Notes: generated from the sequence alone by a model not told the origin. Shown: positions 46,147 through 59,204, numbered from the stretch's first letter. The stretch: DNA of 64,000 nucleotides from Macrostomum hystrix (GCA_950097015.1 CATNEN010000003.1:806001-870000), one strand, 5' to 3'. Made by a program: numbers and translations.

Positions 46147-46624
46147 ATCCTACTTTCTTAGTCCAGCTGGCCAGTCCTCTGGAATTTGTAGTAGTGATGT
46201 TGTTTGATGTAAGCCAACTGTACAGCTCAGCCTGATCTGATGGAACCACCAGTTGCTTCGCGAGTCATTTTGGCAAACATATTGCTTGACAAAGACATGA
46301 AACCTTCCATCTCCAGAATCCAACTATTCGTGCTCCAAGCGGATAACAGTTGCCACCGAGCTATAGTGCAAGCTGGGTGATCTGATCAGCTGAGACTCAT
46401 GGTTCACTTTTTCGGTTGATCTGAGAAGAGTGCCAGGCTTTATTGCTGAGAGAAACTAAATACAGTAAAAGACTAACGTGCTTGCTGTGGATCCCCAGCG
46501 AAACTGGGATTGGGATCCAGCCCAAGCAGAAACAAGCCTCTAATAAATCCAAGCAAAACCTTTGTTTCTGTTGGAGATCTTGCTCTATCAGCCTTAGTAA
46601 TTATCCGTGCAATGACGCTGGGCA
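46147..46624 (-). pseudogene. Truncated CCCH exon (B/C) stub with its upstream intron
   Basis: On the minus strand this carries the full intron segment that precedes exons B and C (compare 39095-39485), the acceptor ATTCCAG and the first 24 nt of the exon (AGAGGACTGGCCAGCTGGAC), then breaks at about 46158 into minisatellite. CxxC pairs, fingers and donor are missing. It is closer to the exon C flank, keeping the CTGATCAGATCACCCAGCTT block that B lacks. Confidence 0.8.
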
Positions 46625-49600
46625 TCGTTTGGGATGGGTGTAGGATAGGGAGAGGGTATGGTTTGGGATGGGTGTAGGATAGGGAGAGGGTATGGTTTGG
46701 GATGGGTGTAGGATAGGGAGAGGGTATGGTTTGGGATGGGGTAGGATAGGGAGAGGGTATGGTTTGGGATGGGTGTAGGATAGGGAGAGGGTATGGTTTG
46801 GGATGGGTGTAGGATAGGGAGAGGGTATGGTTTGGGATGGGTGTAGGATAGGGAGAGGGTATGGTTTGGGATGGGTGTAGGATAGGGAGAGGGTATGGTT
46901 TGGGATGGGGTAGGATAGGGAGAGGGTATGGTTTGGGATGGGTGTAGGATAGGGAGAGGGTATGGTTTGGGATGGGTGTAGGATAGGGAGAGGGTATGGT
47001 TTGGGATGGGGTAGGATAGGGAGAGGGTATGGTTTGGGATGGGTGTAGGATAGGGAGAGGGTATGGTTTGGGATGGGTGTAGGATAGGGAGAGGGTATGG
47101 TTTGGGATGGGTGTAGGATAGGGAGAGGGTATGGTTTGGGATGGGTGTAGGATAGGGAGAGGGTATGGTTTGGGATGGGTGTAGGATAGGGAGAGGGTAT
47201 GGTTTGGGATGGGTGTAGGATAGGGAGAGGGTATGGTTTGGGATGGGGTAGGATAGGGAGAGGGTATGGTTTGGGATGGGGTAGGATAGGGAGAGGGTAT
47301 GGTTTGGGATTGGGTAGGATAGGGAGAGGGTATGGTTTGGGATGGGGTAGGATAGGGAGAGGGTATGGTTTGGGATGGGTGTAGGATAGGGAGAGGGTAT
47401 GGTTTGGGATGGGGTAGGATAGGGAGAGGGTATGGTTTAAGATGGGGTAGGATAGGGAGAGGGTATGGTTTGGGATGGGGTAGGATAGGGAGAGGGTATG
47501 GTTTGGGATGGGGTTGGATAGGGAGAGGGTATGGTTTGGGATGGGGTAGGATAGGGAGAGGGTATGGTTTGGGATGGGGTTGGATAGGGAGAGGGTATGG
47601 TTTGGGATGGGTGTAGGATAGGGAGAGGGTATGGTTTGGGATGGGGTAGGATAGGGAGAGGGTATGGTTTGGGATGGGTGTAGGATAGGGAGAGGGTATG
47701 GTTTGGGATGGGGTAGGATAGGGAGAGGGTATGGTTTGGGATGGGTGTAGGATAGGGAGAGGGTACGGTGGGATGGGTGTAGGATAGGGAGAGGGTATGG
47801 TTTGGGATGGGGTAGGATAGGGAGAGGGTATGGTTTGGGATGGGGTAGGATAGGGAGAGGGTATGGTTTGGGATGGGGTAGGATAGGGAGAGGGTATGGT
47901 TTGGGATGGGGTAGGATAGGGAGAGGGTATGGTTTGGGATGGGGTAGGATAGGGAGAGGGTATGGTTTGGGACGGGGTAGGATAGGGAGAGGGTATGGTT
48001 TGGGATGGGTGTAGGATAGGGAGAGGGTATGGTTTGGGATGGGGTAGGATAGGGAGAGGGTATGGTTTGGGATGGGTGTAGGATAGGGAGAGGGTATGGT
48101 TTGGGATGGGGTAGGATAGGGAGAGGGTATGGTTTGGGATGGGTGTAGGATAGGGAGAGGCTATGGTTTGGGATGGGGTAGGATAGGGAGAGGCTATGGT
48201 TTGGGATGGGGTAGGATAGGGAGAGGCTATGGTTTGGGATGGGGTAGGATAGGGAGAGGGTATGGTTTGGGATGGGTGTAGGATAGGGAGAGGGTACGGT
48301 GGGATGGGTGTAGGATAGGGAGAGGGTATGGTTTGGGATGGGTATAGGATAGGGAGAGGGTATGGTTTGGAATGGGTGTAGGATAGGGAGAGGGTATGGT
48401 TTGGGATGGGGTAGGATAGGGAGAGGGTATGGTTTGGGATGGGTGTAGGATAGGGAGAGGGTATGGTTTGGGATGGGGTAGGATAGGGAGAGGGTATGGT
48501 TTGGGATGGGTGTAGGATAGGGAGAGGGTATGGTTTGGGATGTGTGTAGAATGGGGAGAGGGTATGGTTTGGGATGGGTGTAGGATAGGGAGAGGGTATG
48601 GTGGGATGGGTGTAGGATAGGGAAAGGGTATGGTTTGGGATGGGTGTAGAATGGGGAGAGGGTATGGTTTGGAATGGGTGAAGGATGGGAAGAGGGTTTG
48701 CCTTGGGATCGGTGTAGGATAGGGAGAGGGTATGGTTTGGGATGGGTGTAGGATAGGGAGAGGCTATGGTTTGGGATGGGTGTAGGATAGGAAGAGGGTA
48801 TGGTTTGGGATGTGTGTAGAATGGGGAGAGGGTATGGTTTGGAATGGGTGAAGGATGGGGAGAGGGTTTGCCTTGGGATGGGTGTAGGATAGGGAGACGG
48901 TATGGTTTGGGATGGGTGTAGGATAGGGAGAGGGAATGGTTTGGGATGGGTAGGATAGGGAGAGGCTATGGTTTGGGATGGGTGTAGGATAGGGAGAGGG
49001 TATGGTTTGGGATGGGTGTAGGATAGGGAGAGGGAATGGTTTGGGATGGGGTAGGATAGGGAGAGGGTATGGTTTGGGATGGGTGTAGGATAGGGAGAGG
49101 CTATGGTTTGGGATGGGGTAGGATAGGGAGAGGCTATGGTTTGGGATGGGGTAGGATAGGGAGAGGCTATGGTTTGGGATGGGTGTAGGATAGGGAGAGG
49201 GTATGGTTTGGGATGGGGTAGGATAGGGAGAGGGTATGGTTTGGGATGGGGTAGGATAGGGAGAGGCTATAGTTTGGGATGCGTGTAGGATAGGGAGAGG
49301 GAATGGTTTGGGATGGGTGTAGGATAGGGAGAGGCTATGGTTTGGGATGGGGTAGGATAGGGAGAGGCTATGGTTTGGGATGGGTGTAGGATAGGAAGAG
49401 GGTATGGTTTGGGATGTGTGTAGAATGGGGAGAGGGTATGGTTTGGAATGGGTAAAGGATGGGCAGAGGGTTTGCCTTGGGATGGGTGTAGGATAGGGAG
49501 AGGCTATGGTTTGGGATGGGTGTAGGATAGGGAGAGGGTATGGTTTGGGATGGGTGTAGGATAGGGAGAGGGAATGGTTTGGGATGGGGTAGGATAGGGA

Positions 49601-52600
49601 GAGGGTATGGTTTGGGATGGGTGTAGGATAGGGAGAGGGAATGGTTTGGGATGGGGTAGGATAGGGAGAGGGTATGGTTTGGGATGGGTGTAGGATAGGG
49701 AGAGGCTATGGTTTGGGATGGGGTAGGATAGGGAGAGGCTATGGTTTGGGATGGGGTAGGATAGGGAGAGGCTATGGTTTGGGATGGGTGTAGGATAGGG
49801 AGAGGGTATGGTTTGGGATGGGGTAGGATAGGGAGAGGCTATAGTTTGGGATGCGTGTAGGATAGGGAGAGGGAATGGTTTGGGATGGGTGTAGGATAGG
49901 GAGAGGGTATGGTTTGGGATGGGGTAGGATAGGGAGAGGCTATGGTTTGGGATGGGTGTAGGATAGGGAGAGGGTATGGTTTGGGATGGGTGTAGGATAG
50001 GGAGAGGGAATGGTTTGGGATGGGGTAGGATAGGGAGAGGGTATGGTTTGGGATGGGTGTAGGATAGGGAGAGGCTATGGTTTGGGATGGGTGTAGGATA
50101 GGGAGAGGCTATGGTTTGGGATGGGGTAGGATAGGGAGAGGCTATGGTTTGGGATGGGTGTAGGATAGGGAGAGGCTATGGTTTGGGATGCGTGTAGGAT
50201 AGGGAGAGGGAATGGTTTGGGATGGGGTAGGATAGGGAGAGGCTATGGTTTCGGATGGGTGTAGGATAGGGAGAGGGTTTGGGATGGGTGTAGGATAGGG
50301 AGAGGGAATGGTTTGGGATGGGTGTAGGATAGGGAGAGGCTATGGTTTGGGATGGGTGTAGGATAGGGAGAGGCTATGGTTTGGGATGGGTGTAGGATAG
50401 GGAGAGGCTATGGTTTGGGATGCGTGTAGGATAGGGAGAGGGAATGGTTTGGGATGGGGTAGGATAGGGAGAGGCTATGGTTTGGGATGGGTGTAGGATA
50501 GGGAGAGGGTATGGTGGGATGGGTGTAGGATAGGGAGAGGGTATGGTGGGATGGGTGTAGGATAGGGAAAGGGTTTGGTTTGGGATGGGTGTAGGATAGG
50601 GAGAGGGTATGGTTTGGGATGGGTGTAGGATAGGGAGAGGGTATGGTTTGGGATGTGTGTAGAATGGGGAGAGGGTATGGTTTGGGATGGGTGTAGGATA
50701 GGGAGAGGGTATGGTGGGATGGGTGTAGGATAGGGAAAGGGTATGGTTTGGGATGGGTGTAGAATGGGGAGAGGGTATGGTTTGGAATGGTCGAAGGATG
50801 GGAAGAGGGTTTGCCTTGGGATCGGTGTAGGATAGGGAGAGGGTATGGTTTGGGATGGGTGTAGGATAGGGAGAGGCTATGGTTTGGGATGGGTGTAGGA
50901 TAGGAAGAGGGTATGGTTTGGGATGTGTGTAGAATGGGGAGAGGGTATGGTTTGGAATGGGTGAAGGATGGGGAGAGGGTTTGCCTTGGGATGGGTGTAG
51001 GATAGGGAGACGGTATGGTTTGGGATGGGTGTAGGATAGGGAGAGGGAATGGTTTGGGATGGGTAGGATAGGGAGAGGCTATGGTTTGGGATGGGTGTAG
51101 GATAGGGAGAGGGTATGGTTTGGGATGGGTGTAGGATAGGGAGAGGGAATGGTTTGGGATGGGGTAGGATAGGGAGAGGGTATGGTTTGGGATGGGTGTA
51201 GGATAGGGAGAGGCTATGGTTTGGGATGGGGTAGGATAGGGAGAGGCTATGGTTTGGGATGGGGTAGGATAGGGAGAGGCTATGGTTTGGGATGGGTGTA
51301 GGATAGGGAGAGGGTATGGTTTGGGATGGGGTAGGATAGGGAGAGGGTATGGTTTGGGATGGGGTAGGATAGGGAGAGGCTATGGTTTGGGATGGGGTAG
51401 GATAGGGAGAGGCTATGGTTTGGGATGGGGTAGGATAGGGAGAGGCTATGGTTTGGGATGGGGTAGGATAGGGAGAGGGTACGGTTTGGGATGGGGTAGG
51501 ATAGGGAGAGGCTATGGTTTGGGATGGGTGTAGGATAGGAAGAGGGTATGGTTTGGGATGTGTGTAGAATGGGGAGAGGGTATGGTTTGGAATGGGTGAA
51601 GGATGGGGAGAGGGTTTGCCTTGGGATGGGTGTAGGATAGGGAGAGGCTATGGTTTGGGATGGGTGTAGGATAGGGAGAGGGTATGGTTTGGGATGGGTG
51701 TAGGATAGGGAGAGGGAATGGTTTGGGATGGGGTAGGATAGGGAGAGGGTATGGTTTGGGATGGGTGTAGGATAGGGAGAGGGAATGGTTTGGGATGGGG
51801 TAGGATAGGGAGAGGGTATGGTTTGGGATGGGTGTAGGATAGGGAGAGGCTATGGTTTGGGATGGGGTAGGATAGGGAGAGGCTATGGTTTGGGATGGGG
51901 TAGGATAGGGAGAGGCTATGGTTTGGGATGGGTGTAGGATAGGGAGAGGGTATGGTTTGGGATGGGGTAGGATAGGGAGAGGCTATAGTTTGGGATGCGT
52001 GTAGGATAGGGAGAGGGAATGGTTTGGGATGGGTGTAGGATAGGGAGAGGGTATGGTTTGGGATGGGGTAGGATAGGGAGAGGCTATGGTTTGGGATGGG
52101 TGTAGGATAGGGAGAGGGTATGGTTTGGGATGGGTGTAGGATAGGGAGAGGGAATGGTTTGGGATGGGGTAGGATAGGGAGAGGGTATGGTTTGGGATGG
52201 GTGTAGGATAGGGAGAGGCTATGGTTTGGGATGGGTGTAGGATAGGGAGAGGCTATGGTTTGGGATGGGGTAGGATAGGGAGAGGCTATGGTTTGGGATG
52301 GGTGTAGGATAGGGAGAGGCTATGGTTTGGGATGCGTGTAGGATAGGGAGAGGGAATGGTTTGGGATGGGGTAGGATAGGGAGAGGCTATGGTTTCGGAT
52401 GGGTGTAGGATAGGGAGAGGGTTTGGGATGGGTGTAGGATAGGGAGAGGGAATGGTTTGGGATGGGTGTAGGATAGGGAGAGGCTATGGTTTGGGATGGG
52501 TGTAGGATAGGGAGAGGCTATGGTTTGGGATGGGTGTAGGATAGGGAGAGGCTATGGTTTGGGATGCGTGTAGGATAGGGAGAGGGAATGGTTTGGGATG

Positions 52601-55112
52601 GGGTAGGATAGGGAGAGGCTATGGTTTGGGATGGGTGTAGGATAGGGAGAGGGTATGGTGGGATGGGTGTAGGATAGGGAGAGGGTATGGTGGGATGGGT
52701 GTAGGATAGGGAAAGGGTTTGGTTTGGGATGGGTGTAGGATAGGGAGAGGGTATGGTTTGGGATGGGTGTAGGATAGGAAGAGGGTATGGTTTGGGATGT
52801 GTGTAGAATGGGGAGAGGGTATGGTTTGGAATGGGTGAAGGATGGGGAGAGGGTTTGCCTTGGGATGGGTGTAGGATAGGGAGACGGTATGGTTTGGGAT
52901 GGGTGTAGGATAGGGAGAGGGAATGGTTTGGGATGGGTAGGATAGGGAGAGGCTATGGTTTGGGATGGGTGTAGGATAGGGAGAGGGTATGGTTTGGGAT
53001 GGGTGTAGGATAGGGAGAGGGAATGGTTTGGGATGGGGTAGGATAGGGAGAGGGTATGGTTTGGGATGGGTGTAGGATAGGGAGAGGCTATGGTTTGGGA
53101 TGGGGTAGGATAGGGAGAGGCTATGGTTTGGGATGGGGTAGGATAGGGAGAGGCTATGGTTTGGGATGGGTGTAGGATAGGGAGAGGGTATGGTTTGGGA
53201 TGGGGTAGGATAGGGAGAGGGTATGGTTTGGGATGGGGTAGGATAGGGAGAGGCTATGGTTTGGGATGGGGTAGGATAGGGAGAGGCTATGGTTTGGGAT
53301 GGGGTAGGATAGGGAGAGGCTATGGTTTGGGATGGGGTAGGATAGGGAGAGGCTATGGTTTGGGATGGGGTAGGATAGGGAGAGGGTATGGTTTGGGATG
53401 GGGTAGGATAGGGAGAGGGAATGGTTTGGGATGGGTGTAGGATAGGGAGAGGGAATGGTTTGGGATGGGGTAGGATAGGGAGAGGGTATGGTTTGGGATG
53501 GGTGTAGGATAGGGAGAGGCTATGGTTTGGGATGGGGTAGGATAGGGAGAGGCTATGGTTTGGGATGGGGTAGGATAGGGAGAGGCTATGGTTTGGGATG
53601 GGGTAGGATAGGGAGAGGCTATGGTTTGGGATGGGTGTAGGATAGGAAGAGGGTATGATTTGGGATGTGTGTAGAATGGGGAGAGGGTATGGTTTGGAAT
53701 GGGTGAAGGATGGGGAGAGGGTTTGCCTTGGGATGGGTGTAGGATAGGGAGAGGCTATGGTTTGGGATGGGTGTAGGATAGGGAGAGGGTATGGTTTGGG
53801 ATGGGTGTAGGATAGGGAGAGGGAATGGTTTGGGATGGGGTAGGATAGGGAGAGGGTATGGTTTGGGATGGGTGTAGGATAGGGAGAGGGAATGGTTTGG
53901 GATGGGGTAGGATAGGGAGAGGGTATGGTTTGGGATGGGTGTAGGATAGGGAGAGGCTATGGTTTGGGATGGGGTAGGATAGGGAGAGGCTATGGTTTGG
54001 GATGGGGTAGGATAGGGAGAGGCTATGGTTTGGGATGGGTGTAGGATAGGGAGAGGGTATGGTTTGGGATGGGGTAGGATAGGGAGAGGCTATAGTTTGG
54101 GATGCGTGTAGGATAGGGAGAGGGAATGGTTTGGGATGGGTGTAGGATAGGGAGAGGGTATGGTTTGGGATGGGGTAGGATAGGGAGAGGCTATGGTTTG
54201 GGATGGGTGTAGGATAGGGAGAGGGTATGGTTTGGGATGGGTGTAGGATAGGGAGAGGGAATGGTTTGGGATGGGGTAGGATAGGGAGAGGGTATGGTTT
54301 GGGATGGGTGTAGGATAGGGAGAGGCTATGGTTTGGGATGGGTGTAGGATAGGGAGAGGCTATGGTTTGGGATGGGGTAGGATAGGGAGAGGCTATGGTT
54401 TGGGATGGGTGTAGGATAGGGAGAGGCTATGGTTTGGGATGCGTGTAGGATAGGGAGAGGGAATGGTTTGGGATGGGGTAGGATAGGGAGAGGCTATGGT
54501 TTCGGATGGGTGTAGGATAGGGAGAGGGTTTGGGATGGGTGTAGGATAGGGAGAGGGAATGGTTTGGGATGGGTGTAGGATAGGGAGAGGCTATGGTTTG
54601 GGATGGGTGTAGGATAGGGAGAGGCTATGGTTTGGGATGGGTGTAGGATAGGGAGAGGCTATGGTTTGGGATGCGTGTAGGATAGGGAGAGGGAATGGTT
54701 TGGGATGGGGTAGGATAGGGAGAGGCTATGGTTTGGGATGGGTGTAGGATAGGGAGAGGGTATGGTGGGATGGGTGTAGGATAGGGAGAGGGTATGGTGG
54801 GATGGGTGTAGGATAGGGAAAGGGTTTGGTTTGGGATGGGTGTAGGATATGGAGAGGGTATGGTTTGGGATGGGTGTAGGATAGGGAGAGGGTATGGTTT
54901 GGGATGGGTGTAGGATAGGGAGAGGGTATGGTGGGATGGGTGTAGGATAGGGAGAGGGTATGGTGGGATGGGTGTAGGATAGGGAAAGGGTTTGGTTTGG
55001 GATGGGTGTAGGATATGGAGAGGGTATGGTTTGGGATGGGTGTAGGATAGGGAGAGGGTATGGTTTGGGGTGGGTGTAGGATAGGAAGAGGATATGGTTT
55101 GGGATGTTTGTA
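46625..55112. repeat. 8.5-kb 33/34-bp minisatellite with higher-order repeats
   Basis: About 255 units of GGATGGGTGTAGGATAGGGA then GAGGGTATGGTTTG, G-rich on plus, in the intron downstream of right-arm exon A. Rare variants recur at long spacing: GGGAGACGGTATGG at about 48894, 51007 and 52881, and TTTCGGATGGGTG at about 50249, 52393 and 54500. This shows three higher-order blocks of about 1.9-2.1 kb. All IGRGYGLGWG-type frames across it are artefacts of an 11-codon unit. Confidence 0.97.
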
Positions 55113-55176
55113 GGATGCTAGGGAGAATGGCGGAAATAGGAATTATGCCATTGAAAAGCTTAACTATGGAATTTAC

Positions 55177-55831
55177 CTTTAGGCTGCTGCATTATTTTCC
55201 ACAACTGCTCCTCTTCCGCACAATGAGCATTGTTACAATTGGTCGACTTTCTGCATTCTGTGCCATCAAAACAGCTTTCACACAGCCTGGGTCCTGACTC
55301 TCTTACTCGTGACCCGTCAGGCTGCAGCCTAGCGGGCAGTTGCTTTGTACCCGCGTACACAACGCGGACGCAACTCGTGTCGTGCTCACTTGCGGGCAGC
55401 TCGCGGCGGAGAATCAGCGGCAGTTCTGACACGGCTGTGCGGTTCTCCTTCAGAAACCTGTTATAGGAGAACTTTCCTATACGTTCCTGCTCCCAGAGCC
55501 AGTACTCCACTTCTCCGTGGGCGAACGGACAATCCGAGCGTCGGCATCCGTTGTAGCTCATTATGTCGCTGTACTTATTGCACATCCTCAGCTTAACTAG
55601 CTTCCTTGATCTGGGTCTGACCCGCTTCCACGTGCCAGCTAGTTCAGCTGCCCGCTGGTTCTTTTTTCGGACAAGGAGAATCCACTGCTCGCAGTTTGCA
55701 CACGCGTCTTCCTTTACACTGGATGTGCTGAGCAGGGGATCCGCAAAAGAGCAGCACTCATAGCAAGCCAGGCGCCATTCGTAATTCGGTTTTAGGACAT
55801 CGGATTTGGTTGCTACGTCCACTGGAGGGTA
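55177..55831 (-). CDS. CCCH module exon A, right arm
   Basis: Acceptor TTCTTTTCAG at 55832 onward, phase 0 in, phase 1 out at GTAAAT. Same ribbon and two-finger layout as left exon A, all finger cysteines and histidines conserved (second finger CESCFDGTEC...C...H has an extra Cys). The linker between fingers differs most (RRELPASEHDTSCVRVVYAG), while the ribbon and first finger are nearly identical to the left arm. Confidence 0.8.
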
Positions 55832-55983
55832 CTGAAAAGAATTGGTTGGCTATGTGAAGTTTGGTTGCAGTTATTGATTACTTGCTAGTCATTTACTTTA
55901 AACGCTGCTCGTATTTTCAAATAACTGCATTAGATTTGATTAAAATGCATTGATTTTTTTCCAAAAAAGACTATAATCCTCAC

Positions 55984-58900
55984 TGTATAATTTCGTAGCA
56001 CCAGTCTTGCTTCCTCCGCAAACTCGGCAGCAAAATGTGCCATCTGTACCAAGTGAGCTGGGCCCTTATCTTTAAAATTGTCTTTGATTCTTTTATTAAT
56101 GTCATCTAAACTTTTTTGTGCATTGTGCTTATCGCGGTTGATTACTGCGCACCAAATCTTGTGCCAACTGCCTTGATGCTTCAGCATGATCTCTTCCCGT
56201 TCGATCATCCACCTGCAAGCGCTCTCATCAGGTCGAAATGCGACTGGGAATGGTGCGGTGAACATCCCCACAAAGGTATCCTTGCACCTCTTCACCTTCA
56301 AAGTCAAATCTCTCAGTGTACCATAGTCGACGAATTTGTTGTTGTGATTACTGTCTGCATTAGGTCCTGGTGGAATATTCTGATTCAACATCGAAATGAA
56401 CGTCAAGAAGCGATACCTTATATTAAATGTTTTGAAGATTTCCTGTAAGTCAATGACACTTTTTTTAACTGTATCGGTCTCTTCCGACTTCCGACTTCCG
56501 ATCAATTGCAACATTTCGGAAAAGTATTTGCAGCATTCTTCCATTTCGCTTTTGGCTGCTGAAGATGGTTTTATAATTGAATCCGACCTAGCAAGTAATT
56601 TGCTAGAGGCTTCACTTATTTCTTTTACTAAGCTGTCGACCACTATTTCTGTTCCAGTCCAGTTCTTTCGCACGGCTTGCTCTATATCGTTTATTGTGAG
56701 CTGCATATCATCAGAAGAGCTAGATAAATACGAGTATGTGTATGCAAAGGGATAGTATTTTGGCGCCTTTTTATAGATAGGAATACGCTTTTCAGTCGAT
56801 TCCTTCAGGGCATCGGACACCAGCTCATTCCAGACAGCGTCAAGCACTTTGCGAGACTCTTCCAGAGTGTGCCAAATGTTCGATGGTGAATGGGTTATTT
56901 GTTCCTGGACAGACAGATAGCGAAGAGACTGTTCCGCCATGCTTAGTCGATAATTCCTTGGATAGAGGTCCGTGCACAGCATTTTTTCAACTTTCTGGAG
57001 CATCTCGACCACTTGCTCGTTTCTACACGCGACCGATGTGTGACGCCGTTCGACATAAAAGCCATTCTCTTTAAGTCGAAGCAAACGGGCGCAGAATTCA
57101 TAGACGCATGTGCTGTGCAGGAACAAGTGGTCCGCCTTCGACACGTGGGCTCTGTTGCTCTGATTTCGAATGTCCTTCAGCAGCAGCAGTGCTTCATGTA
57201 CGGAGTCCTTGCAGCCGAGTGACGCGCACTCGTTCAGCAGGTGCAGCCGCATTCCGATGCTGCTTGTGAACACTGATTTCACGGGATCCGCTTGCATCCT
57301 GACTAGCTTTTCCTTGCACACCTCGCTGACGGGATCTCCGCTCGACAAGCTCTCCGCCTGGCACAGCAGAGAGTCAGCGATCATTGCAGTTCTGTGGTGC
57401 ACTGACTCAGGCAGTGAGCGAAACAGCTGCTCAGCCTCTTCGAATCTCGACTTTCGCATCATCAGCCGACCGAGGTGCTCGTTGATAAAGTTGCTCTGCT
57501 CATCGGATAGAGCATTTTGTTTAAGAAGTTTCTCGAACTTTTCGATTGAGTCTTTCACGTGAAAAGTCGAAGCATCAGTCTTGAACTGACTCTCTAGCCA
57601 GATGGAATACATTTCAGCGTTAATTCGCTCCAGCTGTTCTTCTGTTCTACTGTTAATTAGCTTTTTTACTTTGTCGTCACTGAAAACTGTCGGCAGCGGG
57701 TGAAGGTAGTCGTTCATGGCCCACGTGAGGCACCTCATTCCATCGTCAATCAAGCCAGCCCAGATCAGAAAGCTGCCTTTCTCAAATCTTGAACGTGGAG
57801 CTCTAGAAGGAAAATTCGAGCAGAGAGATTCGAATCGGGCCAAAAATGAGTTCCGCATTTCTTCTGACAACTGCTCGGCGTTGTCAGGCTTCTCTAGAAG
57901 GATTAGGCGCAACTCGAACCAGAATTCTTCTTTCAAGGCGGGCACCTCGGTTCTTATTTTGAGCATATAATCTTTTGCAGCACTTTTATCTTCCGTTTGT
58001 AGAATGAAATAGATCTTTTGGCGAATGAAATTAGGGTGCTTTTTGCACCTGTCCAGACGACTAGCTTCATCCAGATAGTTCTCTATAGCTCTTTTGTCAT
58101 CACTGTTTCCACGAACTTTTTGATGCTGCAAGAGTGCACTCACCAAACTAACGACCAAATCCCTGTGCTTTTCGGATACTTCGGGTACTTTCGGATACTC
58201 TCGGATATAACTGAAGCCATCTTTTGCTTCCTTTATTAGCTCCTCAAATAATTCAAGATTGTCTGCAGCTGGAGTGATTGCCAATGCGAATTGAGCAGAG
58301 AAAAGAGGCTGTTTCCAGTTGTTCTGTTTTAAAATGCTCCTTGCAGCTTCCCACAGCTCCAGTTCTTGACTACAGATTCGATAAGTGTCGTTCCTTTGAC
58401 GAAATAATGTAAAGGCCAGTTCGTATCGACACAGAAAGTCTGCCGCTTTCGGTCTGTCCTTTTCGTGACATTCGTCAAAGATGCGTCGCGCTTCGTTCAA
58501 GGCCGCCTCGCACTCTCTGAAAACAGCCTCTCGATTTGGCTCGATGGCGAACCAGTGCATTGTCCAGCCTTTCACAGCCCAAACAGTTGCTCGCTTGGAT
58601 TTGTCTTTCCACAGCTCTGACAGGTGTTTGAGCTGCAGTGTGTACTTGTTTGGAAGTCCAGGAAATGACTGTAGCATGGCAAGCCGGAGCTCCATCGCCT
58701 TGATTAAAAACTCGATGTCCAGTTGCGGTTGATCATCATGTTCTGATTGTTGTGTCTCAGTAATGGACTTTAGCAAATCGTTGGCTTGATTTAAATCGCA
58801 GCGCCCAGGTAAAGTGTGCAGGTGAGCCATGCTTAATAGACACAGTCCTCTCAGCCAAGGTATGTTGTCCGCTTGCCACCGAAGATCATCTAGAATCTTG

Positions 58901-58986
58901 GAAACCTTGCTGCTGTCACAATTCAGCGATGGAAGCCACTTCGAGTGACATTCTACGGCATCAAAGCTTTTGAAGCATTCGTTCAA
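55984..58986 (-). CDS. TPR-like helical exon of right-arm CCCH gene (1001 aa)
   Basis: Same 3003-nt length as the left copy, with no stop and the same phase-0 donor (ACA, GTGAGG). The codon aligned to the left start Met (58986-58984) is TTG, and no in-frame ATG lies between it and the preceding in-frame stop; the next internal Met is near residue 54. A plausible acceptor (GTTATCTGGCCTCAG) lies just upstream, so an upstream coding exon may supply the start. About 38 of 1018 aligned residues differ from the left copy, clustered in residues 30-370 and 780-870. Confidence 0.75.
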
Positions 58987-59204
58987 GTTGCTTATTGCTG
59001 AGTGCAGTCGTTTTGCCCTTGTTGTAGTTGAATCTGAGGCCAGATAACTAAAAATGGATCAAACGGAAACCATGGTTTGCCTAAGGCGAAAGGCGAATAC
59101 ATAAAAACATTTTTAATGTCTTTGTTGTGAACTTTCCGGTTTTTTATGTTTACATATTTTCAATAGTCTGGTTCATTACGTAATAGGGGAGAAAATGGTC
59201 TTAG

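Larger units (their letters stand above)
44390..59006 (-). repeat. Right arm of large inverted duplication
   Basis: Reverse homologue of 32625-41731, longer because its minisatellite intron is about 8.5 kb, but lacking CCCH exons B and C. The outer edge is where the sequence upstream of TGAGTGC/CACTCAG (59006) stops matching the left arm. Confidence 0.9.

Noticed and set aside
46625-55112. Glycine-rich IGRGYGLGWG frames resembling silk or structural proteins
   Set aside because: The 33-bp unit equals 11 codons, so identical peptides arise from repeat structure alone; no start context, splice signals or non-repeat coding sequence.
56116-58732. Several plus-strand frames of 60-130 codons in the right TPR exon
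   Set aside because: Antisense shadows of the 3-kb minus-strand frame; mirrored ones occur in the left arm.
32625-59006. Helicase domain expected from HELZ2-like fingers
   Set aside because: No Walker A/B or other SF1 motifs were seen in any frame between exon A and exon D or beyond in either arm.
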